Assembly (NCBI RefSeq): GCF_043290135.1 | Contig: NW_027464589.1 | Location: 1,245,001 to 1,309,000, forward strand | Source of the DNA: Rhipicephalus microplus | Taxonomy: Eukaryota; Arthropoda; Arachnida; Ixodida; Ixodidae | Direction of reading: 5' to 3' | Length of the DNA stretch: 64,000 nt | In this document: one piece after another, positions 11,071-20,233 of the stretch | Numbering within the stretch: position 1 is the stretch's first letter | Layout: each line of letters begins with the position of its first letter | The notes under the pieces: model-generated | The model's input: only the letters and a program-made list of their open reading frames with translations | Databases searched by the model: none | What the model was told of the DNA's origin: nothing | Program-made: the position numbers and the translations under genes

Positions 11071-13171
11071 CGGCGCCTGCTAATGCTGCACATCAATTTT
11101 ACTTTACTAATTATTAAATGTGTGGGGACGGCCCCTTTCAGCTCTAAGCATCAACCGCATGTAAGACGCATATGCTTGGGCATGTCTATAGTTCATTTAC
11201 TTTTTTTTTCTGACTGCACAAAAAGACCGAGAACAATAAACAAGGGCGTGGTGTCCATGTCGCTATTTTCGGTTCTTTTTCGTTTGGTGCGGTAACACTA
11301 CCATGATAACTCGGGTGATGCATTGGTTGACAAACACAGCATATTGTTTCGCATTAGGTGCGCCTCGCGAAGTTTTCCTACTTGCTAATACATTCAATTT
11401 CGTAAAATTTGTCTTCACCGGTATTTTCGTTTACCGGCAACGTAGCGTGACACTGCCGACCGCCGTGCCTATGTAGCGGATCGAGCACTGAAATTGGACT
11501 TTTGTTTGAACAGACCTTTAGTCTGTGTTTGTGGTTGAATTGCCTACTTGAGCAGCGCAAACGCTTGTTTGAACATAACTGCTAACGTTCGAGCACATTT
11601 TATTCAGACTGTTCCCATCATGAGTAACTTTAAATATATTCTTCTTATTCAGAGTTTTATTGCCATCGTCTCGCTTTGGCGTTTAACTTCGCTAAATACT
11701 TCAGATGTTAAAGATATTTTTGCTATATAAAGCGTAGTATTAGTTTTTTGTTGCGCAAAAACACTTTAATGTTATATATACTGCAGGGTAATTAAGCATG
11801 TGTTGCAGCCAAAATGTAAGACTGGGCAGCATATCTATCTGGGAACACAACATGGTAAGCCACTGAACAGTCAACGCTGCATCGGGAAGGAGTTATGCTT
11901 TCTCACCCTGAGAGCATGATTGAAACAACTTGCCCTAATTTAACAGTATGTAACGGGCATTGAGTCAAGGTAACAGGGTCACTTTTTTCGACATTTCCCA
12001 GCCAACTTTGTGGCTATGGCAAATGTGTTTGAAAAAATCGTGCTGATTTAATGCACTGAAAACAGTGAACTGCTTGAATATTTCGCAGAGAAAAAGTTTT
12101 TCTTCATGTGGTTGCCTTTCAAACTTTCCAGACTGTTTGAGGGCTGTTTGTGAAAAAAAGATATGTGCTGTATTGATATAGAAAAGTGCAGTATTGATAT
12201 AGAAAAATGCAGGTATAACACACTACGGCTACACTAGTTGAGACGTATGTGGTCGGAAAAAGGTAATAAGATTACTGAGCTTTAAACACTTTACGCAAGC
12301 CCTTCACTCAACTTGTAGACAAAATCTGGCATGAAACAAGAGATACTTATAAAATAATTTTTTCACAAACATACAGACGAGATTACGGGAAGTTCAGGAG
12401 GCAGCCACGTGACTAATCAATTATTTGTCGCCGAAATATTCTAGCAGTTACCTTTTTAATGCAGTGAAATCAGTGCTATTTTTTCGAATACATTTGCGGT
12501 GGTCACCAAAATGGCTCGGACGTCTGATGTGGAACGACCCAATAACCAATTCTTCTATTATATAATCGTGGCAATGTGAGCCAGTTCAAGAACACTAGTA
12601 TCATTCGCATTTTAATACGTAACTGTACAGTACTTAATTTTACACGTTACCTGCACTGGATACCTTCTCAATGCGCATACCGTCATGTATGCTCAGTGGC
12701 ATAGTGCTTTTTTGCGCGTCGTACTGTATTCCTTTTAATAAACTAATCAAATGAGCACCATGGCAGATCTGCAGAAATACACATGCAGCTTTGTTGATGC
12801 ATAATTAGGCATAGAACTTGACTTTCACTTAGATGGGTCGTTGCATGCAGCTAATGGAACAATATCAACTTGGAGCAGCACCTTTTAATCTGCCTGCGCG
12901 AGAAAGCTGAAAGGGTAAAGTAAGGTTCATATCTACGGCATGAAACGTATAATGATTATGCCACAGCGCGCTTTTCGTGGCGTTTATTGCTCAACATATC
13001 TTTTCTAGCATTTCTCACTGCAGTGGAGCCCGATGCCACTGAATATGCTTGCTATGAACTCAATTTATACTTACACATAAGAAAGCAGTTAGTTATGCAT
13101 GGTGCGCACTGTATGTTGCACTTTTTGTGAAATTTCAGCCATTGTTCCTTGTGTATTTATTTTAGGTTTCC

Positions 13172-13291
13172 GGGATTGAATTTCCTTTACAGAAAGAACA
13201 GCTTCGCCCCACTTCTCTCGAAGGCACCAGTCATCTCAGCAGCTGAAGATGATTGTGCAAGCAGCAGTGACGAGTGGTTTTGCAGTTAGAA
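13172..13291 (+). other. Candidate 3' exon of the CACTA-like element
   Basis: After a TTTATTTTAG acceptor-like tract, an open frame runs through GLNFLYRKNSFAPLLSKAP and an acidic, serine-rich end (A-E-D-D-C-A-S-S-S-D-E-W-F-C-S) to TAG. Copies B (45608-45731) and C (54632-54755) on the reverse strand keep the frame; copy C has lost the stop. Between A and C I count about four base changes, three of them replacing residues, so there is no sign of purifying selection. It could be the last exon of a lost transposase or passenger gene. Confidence 0.4.
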
Positions 13292-13739
13292 GTATACCAA
13301 CACTGACATTACATTATTACAACCCCAATTAAACTACTTTGTTGAATGTTCTCTTTTTTACTGTCGAAATTTATACTGCGAGATATATTAGGTTGTAGAT
13401 GTGACTCCAGAAACTCGCTTACTCTTTTTACGTTTTTTTTTCTATTGTATAGGGGGTCAATCAAACGCCATACATCTCAGTCATTTGCCCGACTAGCGCA
13501 AATGTTTTGAAAGTTGTGGAGATTTATTGTATTTTAAGCAATGAATTTTTAGTATAGAGAGAAAGAAACTTGGTTCCGTGACATATTTCAAGATTTTGCA
13601 GAATGCCATCAGAGTCCTGTTTGTCAGAATCACAGTTTTTCTATAATAAAGGCAGATGTTAACATATGGGCTTAATTGTTTTTTGCTTCGGCGTTATGTT
13701 CCGTTGGACCTTACGCTACAGGTTACTGCTTGCACTACT

Positions 13740-13799
13740 GTGGTGTGGTGTGCTGTGGTGTAGTGTGGTGTGCTGTGGTGTGGTGTGGTGCGGTGTGCG

Positions 13800-13852
<53 letters not shown>
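13740..13852 (+). repeat. (GTGTG)n / (GT)n microsatellite
   Basis: Imperfect TGTGGTG units pass into a (GT)n run (13802-13852). The same site in copies B and C is (AC)n on the plus strand (44760-44870 and 53851-53927), so the array is a shared feature of the element family. Valine/cysteine-only frames across it are artefacts. Confidence 0.95.
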
Positions 13853-13853
<1 letters not shown>

Positions 13854-14214
13854 CTTCCGCGTCTTCGTTGTGTACGGCCCAGTCTACGTACACATATATA
13901 CACTGATCTCATGCAGCTCATTCCAGACTATGGCACCTTATTTTATCAGCATCATGCATGTAGGTATAAGTGCAGTGGGTGACACCAGTATCTTTCTTCT
14001 TCCCTGTCAGCCGCAGAGAAGGTTCATATATGCTTCTCTCTGAGAACAATTGAGGCTTGGGCCAGTTGGTGACGCATATTTGATGGAATGAAGTGCTGTG
14101 AATGGCTCTCTACAACACACAAGTCTAAGCGTCACCTCCTGTGTATCTGCTTTTGGTGGCAGTTTATTGCTCTTCAATTAATCAAGTACGCTTACCCATA
14201 AAAGTGCCATCATT

Positions 14215-14424
14215 TCAAGGAGGTTTTCAGTGTACACCCCACTCGCATGTGTGTAGCTTCATCCAACACCCATAGTTTAGCGGTGTTCATAAACACCTAT
14301 TAAAATAGGGTGTAACGTTCCTTCACACCCTACGGTTTCAGTGTTTCTAACCACCTTATTGTTTTGTGTGTTGCCCATGGGACAAAACAAATACACCCTT
14401 ATGTGTGTAAAATTTTTTAGAATG
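14215..14424 (+). repeat. Right subterminal repeats and TIR of CACTA-like copy A
   Basis: About 210 bp of alternating ACACCC, GGTGTTCATAAACACC-type palindromic words and CACCCTTA, ending in the TIR at 14424. The equivalent reverse-strand segments are 44074-44280 and 53245-53470. Confidence 0.75.
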
Positions 14425-14426
14425 TA

Positions 14427-14905
14427 TACAAAAACTCGGAGATTACAATCTTCCTAGCAATATAGTATCCTGGATAGCAGCATATCTTTCTTATCACGTG
14501 CATTTTGTCACTATTGAGGGCAACGACTCGAGTGGTCTTCCAGGGCAATCCGGAGTACCCTAGGGCAGCGTCCTGGGGCCATTGTTGTTTTTGGTCTATA
14601 TTAATACCATTGTGAAAGTTGTTACACCAGACACACAAGTCAGATTGTTTGCAGATGATTGCGTTTCCTATCAGGAAATGCCTAAAGTCCATCACCAAAC
14701 AGACCTCGAGATTAGTTTGCACAACGTGCAGGCACAGTGTGAGAGATCAGGCATGTCTTTAAACAAAGAAAAAATCATCTGTCTTCGTATCATAGGAAAA
14801 AAAAGCCCGTTAAAATACACCTCCACACTGGCCCCCTCACCGCTAAAAGAAGTTGAAAACTTCGGGAGCAACACTTTAAAACAACCTTTCATGCAATTTA
14901 CATAT
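14427..14905 (+). pseudogene. LINE-A reverse transcriptase, central fragment
   Basis: The fragment continues the RT directly after the TIR element. The frame reads through a W-I-A-A-Y-L-S helix, then S-G-V-P-stop-G-S-V-L-G-P-L-L-F, where TAG replaces the conserved Gln codon. Next is the catalytic box RLFADDCVSY with both Asp intact. The thumb region follows and the fragment is cut at 14905 by the LTR of Gypsy-O. The internal stop and both interruptions make it a pseudogene. Confidence 0.82.
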
Positions 14906-15035
14906 TGTGAAGAACCGATTTATTCAGCCAGGCTCGAGCTAAATCACGCTGCTGATGATATTTTCAGATGAAGAAGATGTACAGGTGATGATGATATCAA
15001 AGAGAATAAAGAGTCATTTGCTTGTCGCGCTCACA
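14906..15035 (-). repeat. 3' LTR of Gypsy-O
   Basis: 130 bp with TGTGA...TCACA termini. In element orientation it is preceded by a purine-rich AGGGGAATTAG tract (15036-15046 on the plus strand), the likely primer for plus-strand synthesis. Confidence 0.9.
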
Positions 15036-15083
15036 CTAATTCCCCTGCGCGGTGAAAGCGGCCGCCTGGTCGCTTGACAATAT

Positions 15084-15257
15084 TGCTACCTGTAGGCTGC
15101 CACAAACCATAGTGCGAATGCGCGTGTGCGCCCGACGAAGAAGATGAGGCTCGCTGGCTGCTCGAGCTCGGAGCCAGACTGGCCAGTGCTGCAACCGCTC
15201 TTGCAAATATATTTTTCGAATATATTCGCAATACTTTGTCTCGTTACTCACGTAACA
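15084..15257 (+). repeat. 5' LTR of Gypsy-I
   Basis: 174 bp, starting TGCTACCTG and ending CACGTAACA. It contains AATATATTTTTCGAATATATTC in its second half, an AT-rich core that may act as promoter. By eye it is identical to 20060-20233. Confidence 0.95.
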
Positions 15258-15331
15258 TATTTGGTGGAGGTGGAACGATCCCCGTCCTCACCACGCAGCT
15301 CCGCAGTGGCCGCATCCTCCAGCTTCCCGCC

Positions 15332-16516
15332 ATGGCTTCCAGTGACAACGCGTCCGCTTCATCATCTGCGGCTTCTCCGACAACCTTTGTCGCCGTCCAA
15401 ACACCACGTGATCCCGGGACATTTTCTGCGCAACCTGGCCTCGACGTCGACAAATGGCTTCGCCTTTATGAACGGGTCAGTCAAACTCACCGTTGGGACC
15501 CTACCATGATGCTCGCTAATGTTCTCTTCTACTTGGACGGAACCCCGCGTGTCTGGTACGAGACAAATGAGTCCGAACTCACCAGCTGGGACACGTTCAA
15601 GGAGAAGCTACGTGACATCTTTGGGGACCCGACCGGTCGCCACGCAGCTGCACGACAGGAGCTGGCTACCCGTGTCCAGTCGCCAACTGAATCGTATGTG
15701 TCATACATCCAAGAAGTTCTCGCTCTTTGCCGAAAAGTGGACGAGGCGATGTCTGAGGCTGAAAAGGTTGGACACGTTTTGAAGGGGATCGCGGACGACG
15801 CCTTCAATTTGCTGGTGTACACTAACGTCTCGACCATCGACCGTGTAATTCAAGAATGCCGCCGTTTCGAAACAGCAAAAAGCCGTCGGGTGCGCCCTCC
15901 TTTTTCTCGGTTGCCAAACACGGCGGCTACGTCCACCTGCTCCGATTCTACCGTCACACCGCCCTTTGAGCAGAGTGTAACGCGTATCGTTCGACGGGAA
16001 CTTGAAGCAGCAAGTCCAGCGCCGCTTCAGCCCACTTCTTTCGAACATACGATACCGACAACCCCCACGATCTCCGTTATTCAGGCGGTCGTACGACAAG
16101 AATTCGCCAACCGCGGGTTCCCTGATGCTTGCCCCATCTCTTGCCCCTCCTCCAGACCAATTCCCATTAATGCACCTCGACGTGACCCATTTGTTGCTCC
16201 ACGATCTCGCAACCCGGCGGAATGGCGAACTCCTGACGACAAACCGATCTGCTTCCGGTGCCACCGCGTTGGACATGTCTCCCGCTACTGCCGTGCCTCC
16301 TGGACGCCGCCACATAGGAGCCAGTTTTTCGCACCTTATAGCCCATATGAAGATCTTCGCCGGTATTCGTCCAGCCGTACCGCCCCTGCTTTCGACACGT
16401 CTAACAGCCGCCTTCCTGCTCGTTCTCCGTCCCCTCAACGCCGTCGTTCCCCGTCGCCCCAGCCACGCCGCCATCACTCGCCGCCTAACTTTTCATCGTA
16501 CCCGACGGAAAACTAG
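15332..16516 (+). CDS. gag: Gypsy-I Gag
   Basis: Structural capsid/nucleocapsid protein of the retrotransposon, 394 residues, acting in cytoplasmic particles that package element RNA. I chose the ATG at 15332 because it sits in CCCGCCATGG, a strong initiation context; the frame is open further upstream but lacks another ATG. A helical capsid-like region spans about residues 35-185 with V-D-K-W-L-R-L-Y-E-R near its start. A single CCHC zinc knuckle, CFRCHRVGHVSRYC, lies at about 307-320, followed by an Arg/Ser/Pro-rich tail (332-388) likely to bind RNA. The frame ends in TAG at 16514, overlapping the pol frame. No stops or frameshifts are seen. Confidence 0.93.
   Translation: MASSDNASASSSAASPTTFVAVQTPRDPGTFSAQPGLDVDKWLRLYERVSQTHRWDPTMMLANVLFYLDGTPRVWYETNESELTSWDTFKEKLRDIFGDPTGRHAAARQELATRVQSPTESYVSYIQEVLALCRKVDEAMSEAEKVGHVLKGIADDAFNLLVYTNVSTIDRVIQECRRFETAKSRRVRPPFSRLPNTAATSTCSDSTVTPPFEQSVTRIVRRELEAASPAPLQPTSFEHTIPTTPTISVIQAVVRQEFANRGFPDACPISCPSSRPIPINAPRRDPFVAPRSRNPAEWRTPDDKPICFRCHRVGHVSRYCRASWTPPHRSQFFAPYSPYEDLRRYSSSRTAPAFDTSNSRLPARSPSPQRRRSPSPQPRRHHSPPNFSSYPTEN
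16489..16516 (+). promoter_or_regulatory. gag-pol overlap, candidate -1 ribosomal frameshift site
   Basis: The pol frame opens after a TAA at 16486-16488 and overlaps gag by 28 nt. GGAAAAC (16507-16513) lies directly before the gag TAG, in register G-GAA-AAC. It resembles but does not exactly match the X-XXY-YYZ rule: the A-site slip AAC to AAA works, while the P-site GAA to GGA mispairs. Expression of pol by -1 slippage is inferred from the frame relation. Confidence 0.55.
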
Positions 16517-19500
16517 ACAGTGCAGCCCCTGGAGGTAGTGCTGCATCATCCCTGTCTGAACCAAACCCTCCATTGACGCTTCATACGAACAAAAATCTTG
16601 TCGATGTACACGTGGACGGTATTTCTCTGTCGGCACTAGTCGATACTGGCGCTCATGTGTCCATAATCAGCGTTCATCTTTGTCGCCGCTTAAGAAAAGT
16701 ACTCACGCCCCCTGCTACCGAAGCTGTACGTGTGGCCGATGGCGGCACTGTTCCTGTCATTGGCATGTGTACGGCTCGCATACGCATCGCCGACCGTTAC
16801 ATCCCTGTTCTATTCACGGTGCTCCAGAACTGTCCTCATGACCTCATCTTAGGGATGGACTTCCTGTCGACCCATTCTGCTCTGATCGACTGTTCCGCTG
16901 GTACTCTTTGCTTAGACCTTCCTCTTCAGCCGGATATTCACCCTGAACCTCAACACGGCCTTTCTGCCACAGACTTCCTCCGCTTACCGCCTAAAGCCCT
17001 CACATTCACCGAATTCGCCACGACCTCACCCGTATTGGATGGGAATTACATCGTCACGCCGATTCCTGATGTCCTACTGGCACGTGACGTCACCGTCCCT
17101 CACTGCATCGTAACTGTAGCCTCCAACCGGACCCGTCTACCCGTCATAAATTTCGGCTTCACAAAGCAAGTCCTCCCTGAAGGCATCCTAATTGCCACGT
17201 TGCGGTCCTTAGCCGATGATCACGTCACCACTTTCGCAGCCGACGCATGCCCCAACTTTCCTTGTCGCCCACTCGATGCCACATGCCTCGACATGTCAAT
17301 ACGTCCCATGATCGACCCTGACCTTCCCCCAGCGCAATCAGCCGCTCTCGCACGCCTTCTAGCTTCCTACCGTGACATCTTCGACCTTGACGACCGCCCA
17401 CTCGGCCAAACTTCTCTTGTAAAGCACCGCATCAACACCGGTGATGCTGCTCCCATTCACCGTCGACCGTATCGCGTGTCCGCGTCGGAGCGCCAGATTA
17501 TTCAAGCTGAAGTGAATAAGATGTTAATTAAAGGCATTATTGAGCCCTCATCAAGCCCATGGGCGTCACCCGTCGTCCTGGTTAAAAAGAAGGACAACAC
17601 ATGGCGTTTTTGCATCGATTACCGGCATCTAAATCGAATCACCAAAAAGGACGTGTATCCTTTACCACGTATTGATGACGCCCTCGATTGTCTCCACGGC
17701 GCACGCTACTTTTCATCCATCGACCTTCGTTCTGGTTATTGGCAGATTGCCGTAGACGAGAAAGACCAAGAAAAGACCGCCTTCATCACTCCAGATGGCC
17801 TATACCAATTCAAGGTTATGCCCTTCGGCCTATGCAATGCCCCCGCCACGTTCGAACGTATGATGGACTCTCTGCTACACGGGTTCAAATGGTCAACATG
17901 CCTGTGTTACCTAGACGACGTCCTCGTATTTGCACCTACGTTCGAGACCCACCTTGAGCGTCTGTCGGCCATTCTCGACGTCTTCCGCAAAGCTGGCCTC
18001 CAGTTGAACTCCTCGAAGTGTCACTTCGGCCGCCGACAGATTACCGTGCTGGGCCACCTTGTCGATGCTTCTGGTGTGAGACCGGACCCTGAGAAAATTC
18101 GGGCCGTCACGAATTTCCCAGTACCCCAATCCGCCAAAGATGTCCGGAGCTTTGTGGGACTTTGCTCCTACTTTAGGCGGTTCGTGAAAGATTTTGCGGC
18201 AATCGCCCAACCACTTACCGATCTTTTGAAGAAAGGCGTTCCATTTTCGTGGGGGTCCACTCAAGCTGCCGCCTTCTCTCACCTCATAACACTTTTGACG
18301 ACGCCCCCTATCCTCGCCCACTTTGACCCATCTGCCCGAACTGAGGTCCGAACTGATGCCAGTGGTCACGGTATCGGAGCCGTTCTCGCCCAATGCCAAC
18401 AGGGACACGACCGCGTTATCGCGTATGCTAGCCGCCTCCTTACACCTGCAGAGCGTAACTATTCGATCACAGAGCGAGAATGCCTTGCTCTTGTCTGGGC
18501 GGTCTCAAAATTCCGTCCATATTTATATGGCACTCACTTTTCCGTCGTCACCGACCACCACGCGCTCTGCTGGCTTTCATCCTTAAGAGATCCTACAGGT
18601 CGACTTGGTCGCTGGGCTCTGCGACTGCAAGAATACACCTTTTCTGTGATATACAAGTCTGGACGCCTGCACCAGGACGCCGATTGCCTTTCTCGCTATC
18701 CAGTTGACCCATCGGCCACCATACCTGACAACGACGCCTGCGTGTGCTCCGTTTCTCAACTGAACCACATAGCCGACGAGCAACGCCGTGATGCAGCCCT
18801 ACGAGCTATCATTGAGCGCCTCGACTCCTCCCCATCGAACCGATCCTATCGCTCGTTCGTACTCCAGAATGGCACATTATACCGGCATAACTTCCATCCA
18901 GACGGCCCATCTCTGCTGCTTGCCATACCCAAACACCTCCGCTTGGCTGTACTCCACGAACTTCATGACGTTCCTACTGCCGGTCACCTGGGTGTGTCCC
19001 GCACATACGACCGGATTCGCCGTCGCTTCTATTGGCCAGGTCTGGCGCGGTCCGTCAGAAGATACGTCGCGGCGTGTGAGGAATGTCAGCGCCGCAAAAC
19101 ACCATCGACGCTTCCGGCTGGGCGCCTTCAACCACTCGATATTTCTACTGAACCTTTCTTTCGCGTCGGCTTGGACTTACTCGGCCCTTTTCCTCTGTCT
19201 TCTGCTGGCAACAGGTGGATAGCTGTGGCCACAGACTACGCCACACGCTACGCAATCACACGCGCCCTTCCAACAAGTTGCGCCACTGACGTCGCCGATT
19301 TTCTTCTACACGACGTGATCTTGCAACATGGTGCTCCACGCCAGCTGCTCACGGACCGAGGCCGCACATTTCTATCGAAAGTCATAGCGGACATTCTACG
19401 CTCTTGTGCAACACGCCACAAGCTCACTACGTCGTACCATCCGCAAACAAATGGCCTCACAGAACGCCTGAACCGAACCCTAACTGACATGCTTGCAAAG

Positions 19501-20022
19501 TACGTTTCCTCAGATCACTCTGACTGGGACATCGCTTTACCATACGTGACATTTGCCTACAATTCTTCGCGCCACGACACGGCTGGTTACTCCCCTTTTT
19601 TCTTGCTGTTCGGCCGCGAACCCACATTACCCCTCGATACGACGATTCCGTTACCAGCAGCTCCAACTTCACAATATGCTCTGGACGCCATCAGCCGGGC
19701 CGCCCACGCACGCGAAACCGCTCGTGCTCGCCTTCTGACCTCCCAAGCAAACCAACGGCGTCGGTACGACCAACGACACCGCGATGTGCACTTTTCGCCC
19801 GGTTCGTTGGTTCTGCTGTGGTCTCCGACCAGGCACGTTGGCCTGTCTGACAAGCTGCTCTCTCGGTACACAGGGCCCTACAGAGTGCTTCGTGAGGTGA
19901 CTCCCGTCACTTATGAAATCACTCCTGCTGCCTCGCCGTCTTCATCCACCCCTAGGGCCAGCGACATCGTACACGTCGCACGCCTGAAGCAGTACCACTC
20001 GCCCAATGATCTTGACATCTAG
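16489..20022 (+). CDS. pol: Gypsy-I Pol polyprotein (protease, RT, RNase H, integrase)
   Basis: About 1177 codons, all open, expected as a Gag-Pol fusion; there is no good ATG at its start. Numbering from 16573: aspartic protease with L-V-D-T-G-A at 22-27; RT with conserved IDLRSGYWQ and the catalytic box C-Y-L-D-D at about 445-449; RNase H starting at R-T-D-A-S-G near 593; integrase zinc domain H-x3-H...C-E-E-C at about 795-838; integrase core with Asp in V-G-L-D-L-L near 867, Asp in L-T-D-R-G near 927 and Glu in G-L-T-E-R near 963. The C-terminus is a short barrel-like G-P-Y-R-V-L-R-E-V region without an obvious chromodomain. It copies element RNA into DNA and inserts it. All catalytic residues I can check are present. 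Confidence 0.94.
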   Translation, partial: LFIVPDGKLDSAAPGGSAASSLSEPNPPLTLHTNKNLVDVHVDGISLSALVDTGAHVSIISVHLCRRLRKVLTPPATEAVRVADGGTVPVIGMCTARIRIADRYIPVLFTVLQNCPHDLILGMDFLSTHSALIDCSAGTLCLDLPLQPDIHPEPQHGLSATDFLRLPPKALTFTEFATTSPVLDGNYIVTPIPDVLLARDVTVPHCIVTVASNRTRLPVINFGFTKQVLPEGILIATLRSLADDHVTTFAADACPNFPCRPLDATCLDMSIRPMIDPDLPPAQSAALARLLASYRDIFDLDDRPLGQTSLVKHRINTGDAAPIHRRPYRVSASERQIIQAEVNKMLIKGIIEPSSSPWASPVVLVKKKDNTWRFCIDYRHLNRITKKDVYPLPRIDDALDCLHGARYFSSIDLRSGYWQIAVDEKDQEKTAFITPDGLYQFKVMPFGLCNAPATFERMMDSLLHGFKWSTCLCYLDDVLVFAPTFETHLERLSAILDVFRKAGLQLNSSKCHFGRRQITVLGHLVDASGVRPDPEKIRAVTNFPVPQSAKDVRSFVGLCSYFRRFVKDFAAIAQPLTDLLKKGVPFSWGSTQAAAFSHLITLLTTPPILAHFDPSARTEVRTDASGHGIGAVLAQCQQGHDRVIAYASRLLTPAERNYSITERECLALVWAVSKFRPYLYGTHFSVVTDHHALCWLSSLRDPTGRLGRWALRLQEYTFSVIYKSGRLHQDADCLSRYPVDPSATIPDNDACVCSVSQLNHIADEQRRDAALRAIIERLDSSPSNRSYRSFVLQNGTLYRHNFHPDGPSLLLAIPKHLRLAVLHELHDVPTAGHLGVSRTYDRIRRRFYWPGLARSVRRYVAACEECQRRKTPSTLPAGRLQPLDISTEPFFRVGLDLLGPFPLSSAGNRWIAVATDYATRYAITRALPTSCATDVADFLLHDVILQHGAPRQLLTDRGRTFLSKVIADILRSCATRHKLTTSYHPQTNGLTERLNRTLTDMLAKYVSSDHSDWDIALPYVTFAYNSSRHDTAGYSPFFLLFGREPTLPLDTTIPLPAAPTSQYALDAISRAAHARETARARLLTSQANQRRRYDQRHRDVHFSPGSLVLLWSPTRHVGLSDKLLSRYTGPYRVLREVTPVTYEITPAASPSSSTPRASDIVHVARLKQYHSPNDLDI

Positions 20023-20044
20023 ATGCGCCGAGACGGCGCCTTTG

Positions 20045-20059
20045 CCGACGGGGGTTATA
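20045..20059 (+). promoter_or_regulatory. Polypurine tract of Gypsy-I
   Basis: The sequence CGACGGGGGTTATA abuts the 3' LTR at 20060. A purine-rich run here is where plus-strand DNA synthesis is primed in LTR retrotransposons. It is short and interrupted by T. Confidence 0.55.
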
Positions 20060-20233
20060 TGCTACCTGTAGGCTGCCACAAACCATAGTGCGAATGCGCG
20101 TGTGCGCCCGACGAAGAAGATGAGGCTCGCTGGCTGCTCGAGCTCGGAGCCAGACTGGCCAGTGCTGCAACCGCTCTTGCAAATATATTTTTCGAATATA
20201 TTCGCAATACTTTGTCTCGTTACTCACGTAACA
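20060..20233 (+). repeat. 3' LTR of Gypsy-I
   Basis: Reads as identical to the 5' LTR over 174 bp and is followed by the ATAT target duplication at 20234-20237. Confidence 0.95.

Larger units (their letters stand above)
7594..14424 (+). mobile_element. CACTA-like TIR element, copy A (6.8 kb)
   Basis: The ends are inverted: the left starts CACTCTAAAAAATGTTACAC and the right, reverse-complemented, starts CATTCTAAAAAATTTTACAC. The element is flanked by a 2-bp TA duplication (7592-7593 and 14425-14426), and its removal restores the LINE-A frame exactly. About 200 bp inside each end there are many short ACACCC / GGGTGT motifs in both orientations, as expected of subterminal transposase-binding repeats. 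CAC-type termini plus a 2-bp TSD suggest the CACTA/EnSpm (CMC) group; this is inference. No transposase is visible and the interior has only short frames, so the copy is presumably non-autonomous. It carries a SINE (7771), a LINE tail (8849), a Penelope-like insertion (9340) and a GT array. Copies B and C are related, in the opposite orientation. Confidence 0.85.
15084..20233 (+). mobile_element. Gypsy-I, young intact-looking Gypsy LTR retrotransposon
   Basis: A 5150-bp element inserted in the 3' end of Gypsy-O with ATAT duplications (15080-15083 and 20234-20237). The two 174-bp LTRs read as identical, implying very recent insertion. Uninterrupted gag and pol fill the interior, separated by a -1 frame relation. 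A TGGTGGAGG tract just inside the 5' LTR (15262) is a candidate primer-binding site, and GACGGGGGTTA before the 3' LTR a candidate polypurine tract. There is no env-like frame. This is the only element in the window that looks competent. Confidence 0.95.

Noticed and set aside
13666..14043. Cysteine/valine-rich frames over the GT array
   Set aside because: Translation of a dinucleotide repeat; all three frames are open by composition.
15701..16477. 258-codon minus-strand frame opposite Gypsy-I gag
   Set aside because: Shadow of the GC-rich gag coding strand; no motif and no independent start context.
17911..18408. 165-codon minus-strand frame opposite Gypsy-I pol
   Set aside because: Antisense shadow of RT; no recognisable domain.
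19952..20232. C-terminal extension of the Gypsy-O integrase frame into Gypsy-I
   Set aside because: The frame reads by chance into the inserted LTR; the true C-terminus resumes at 15083 on the minus strand.
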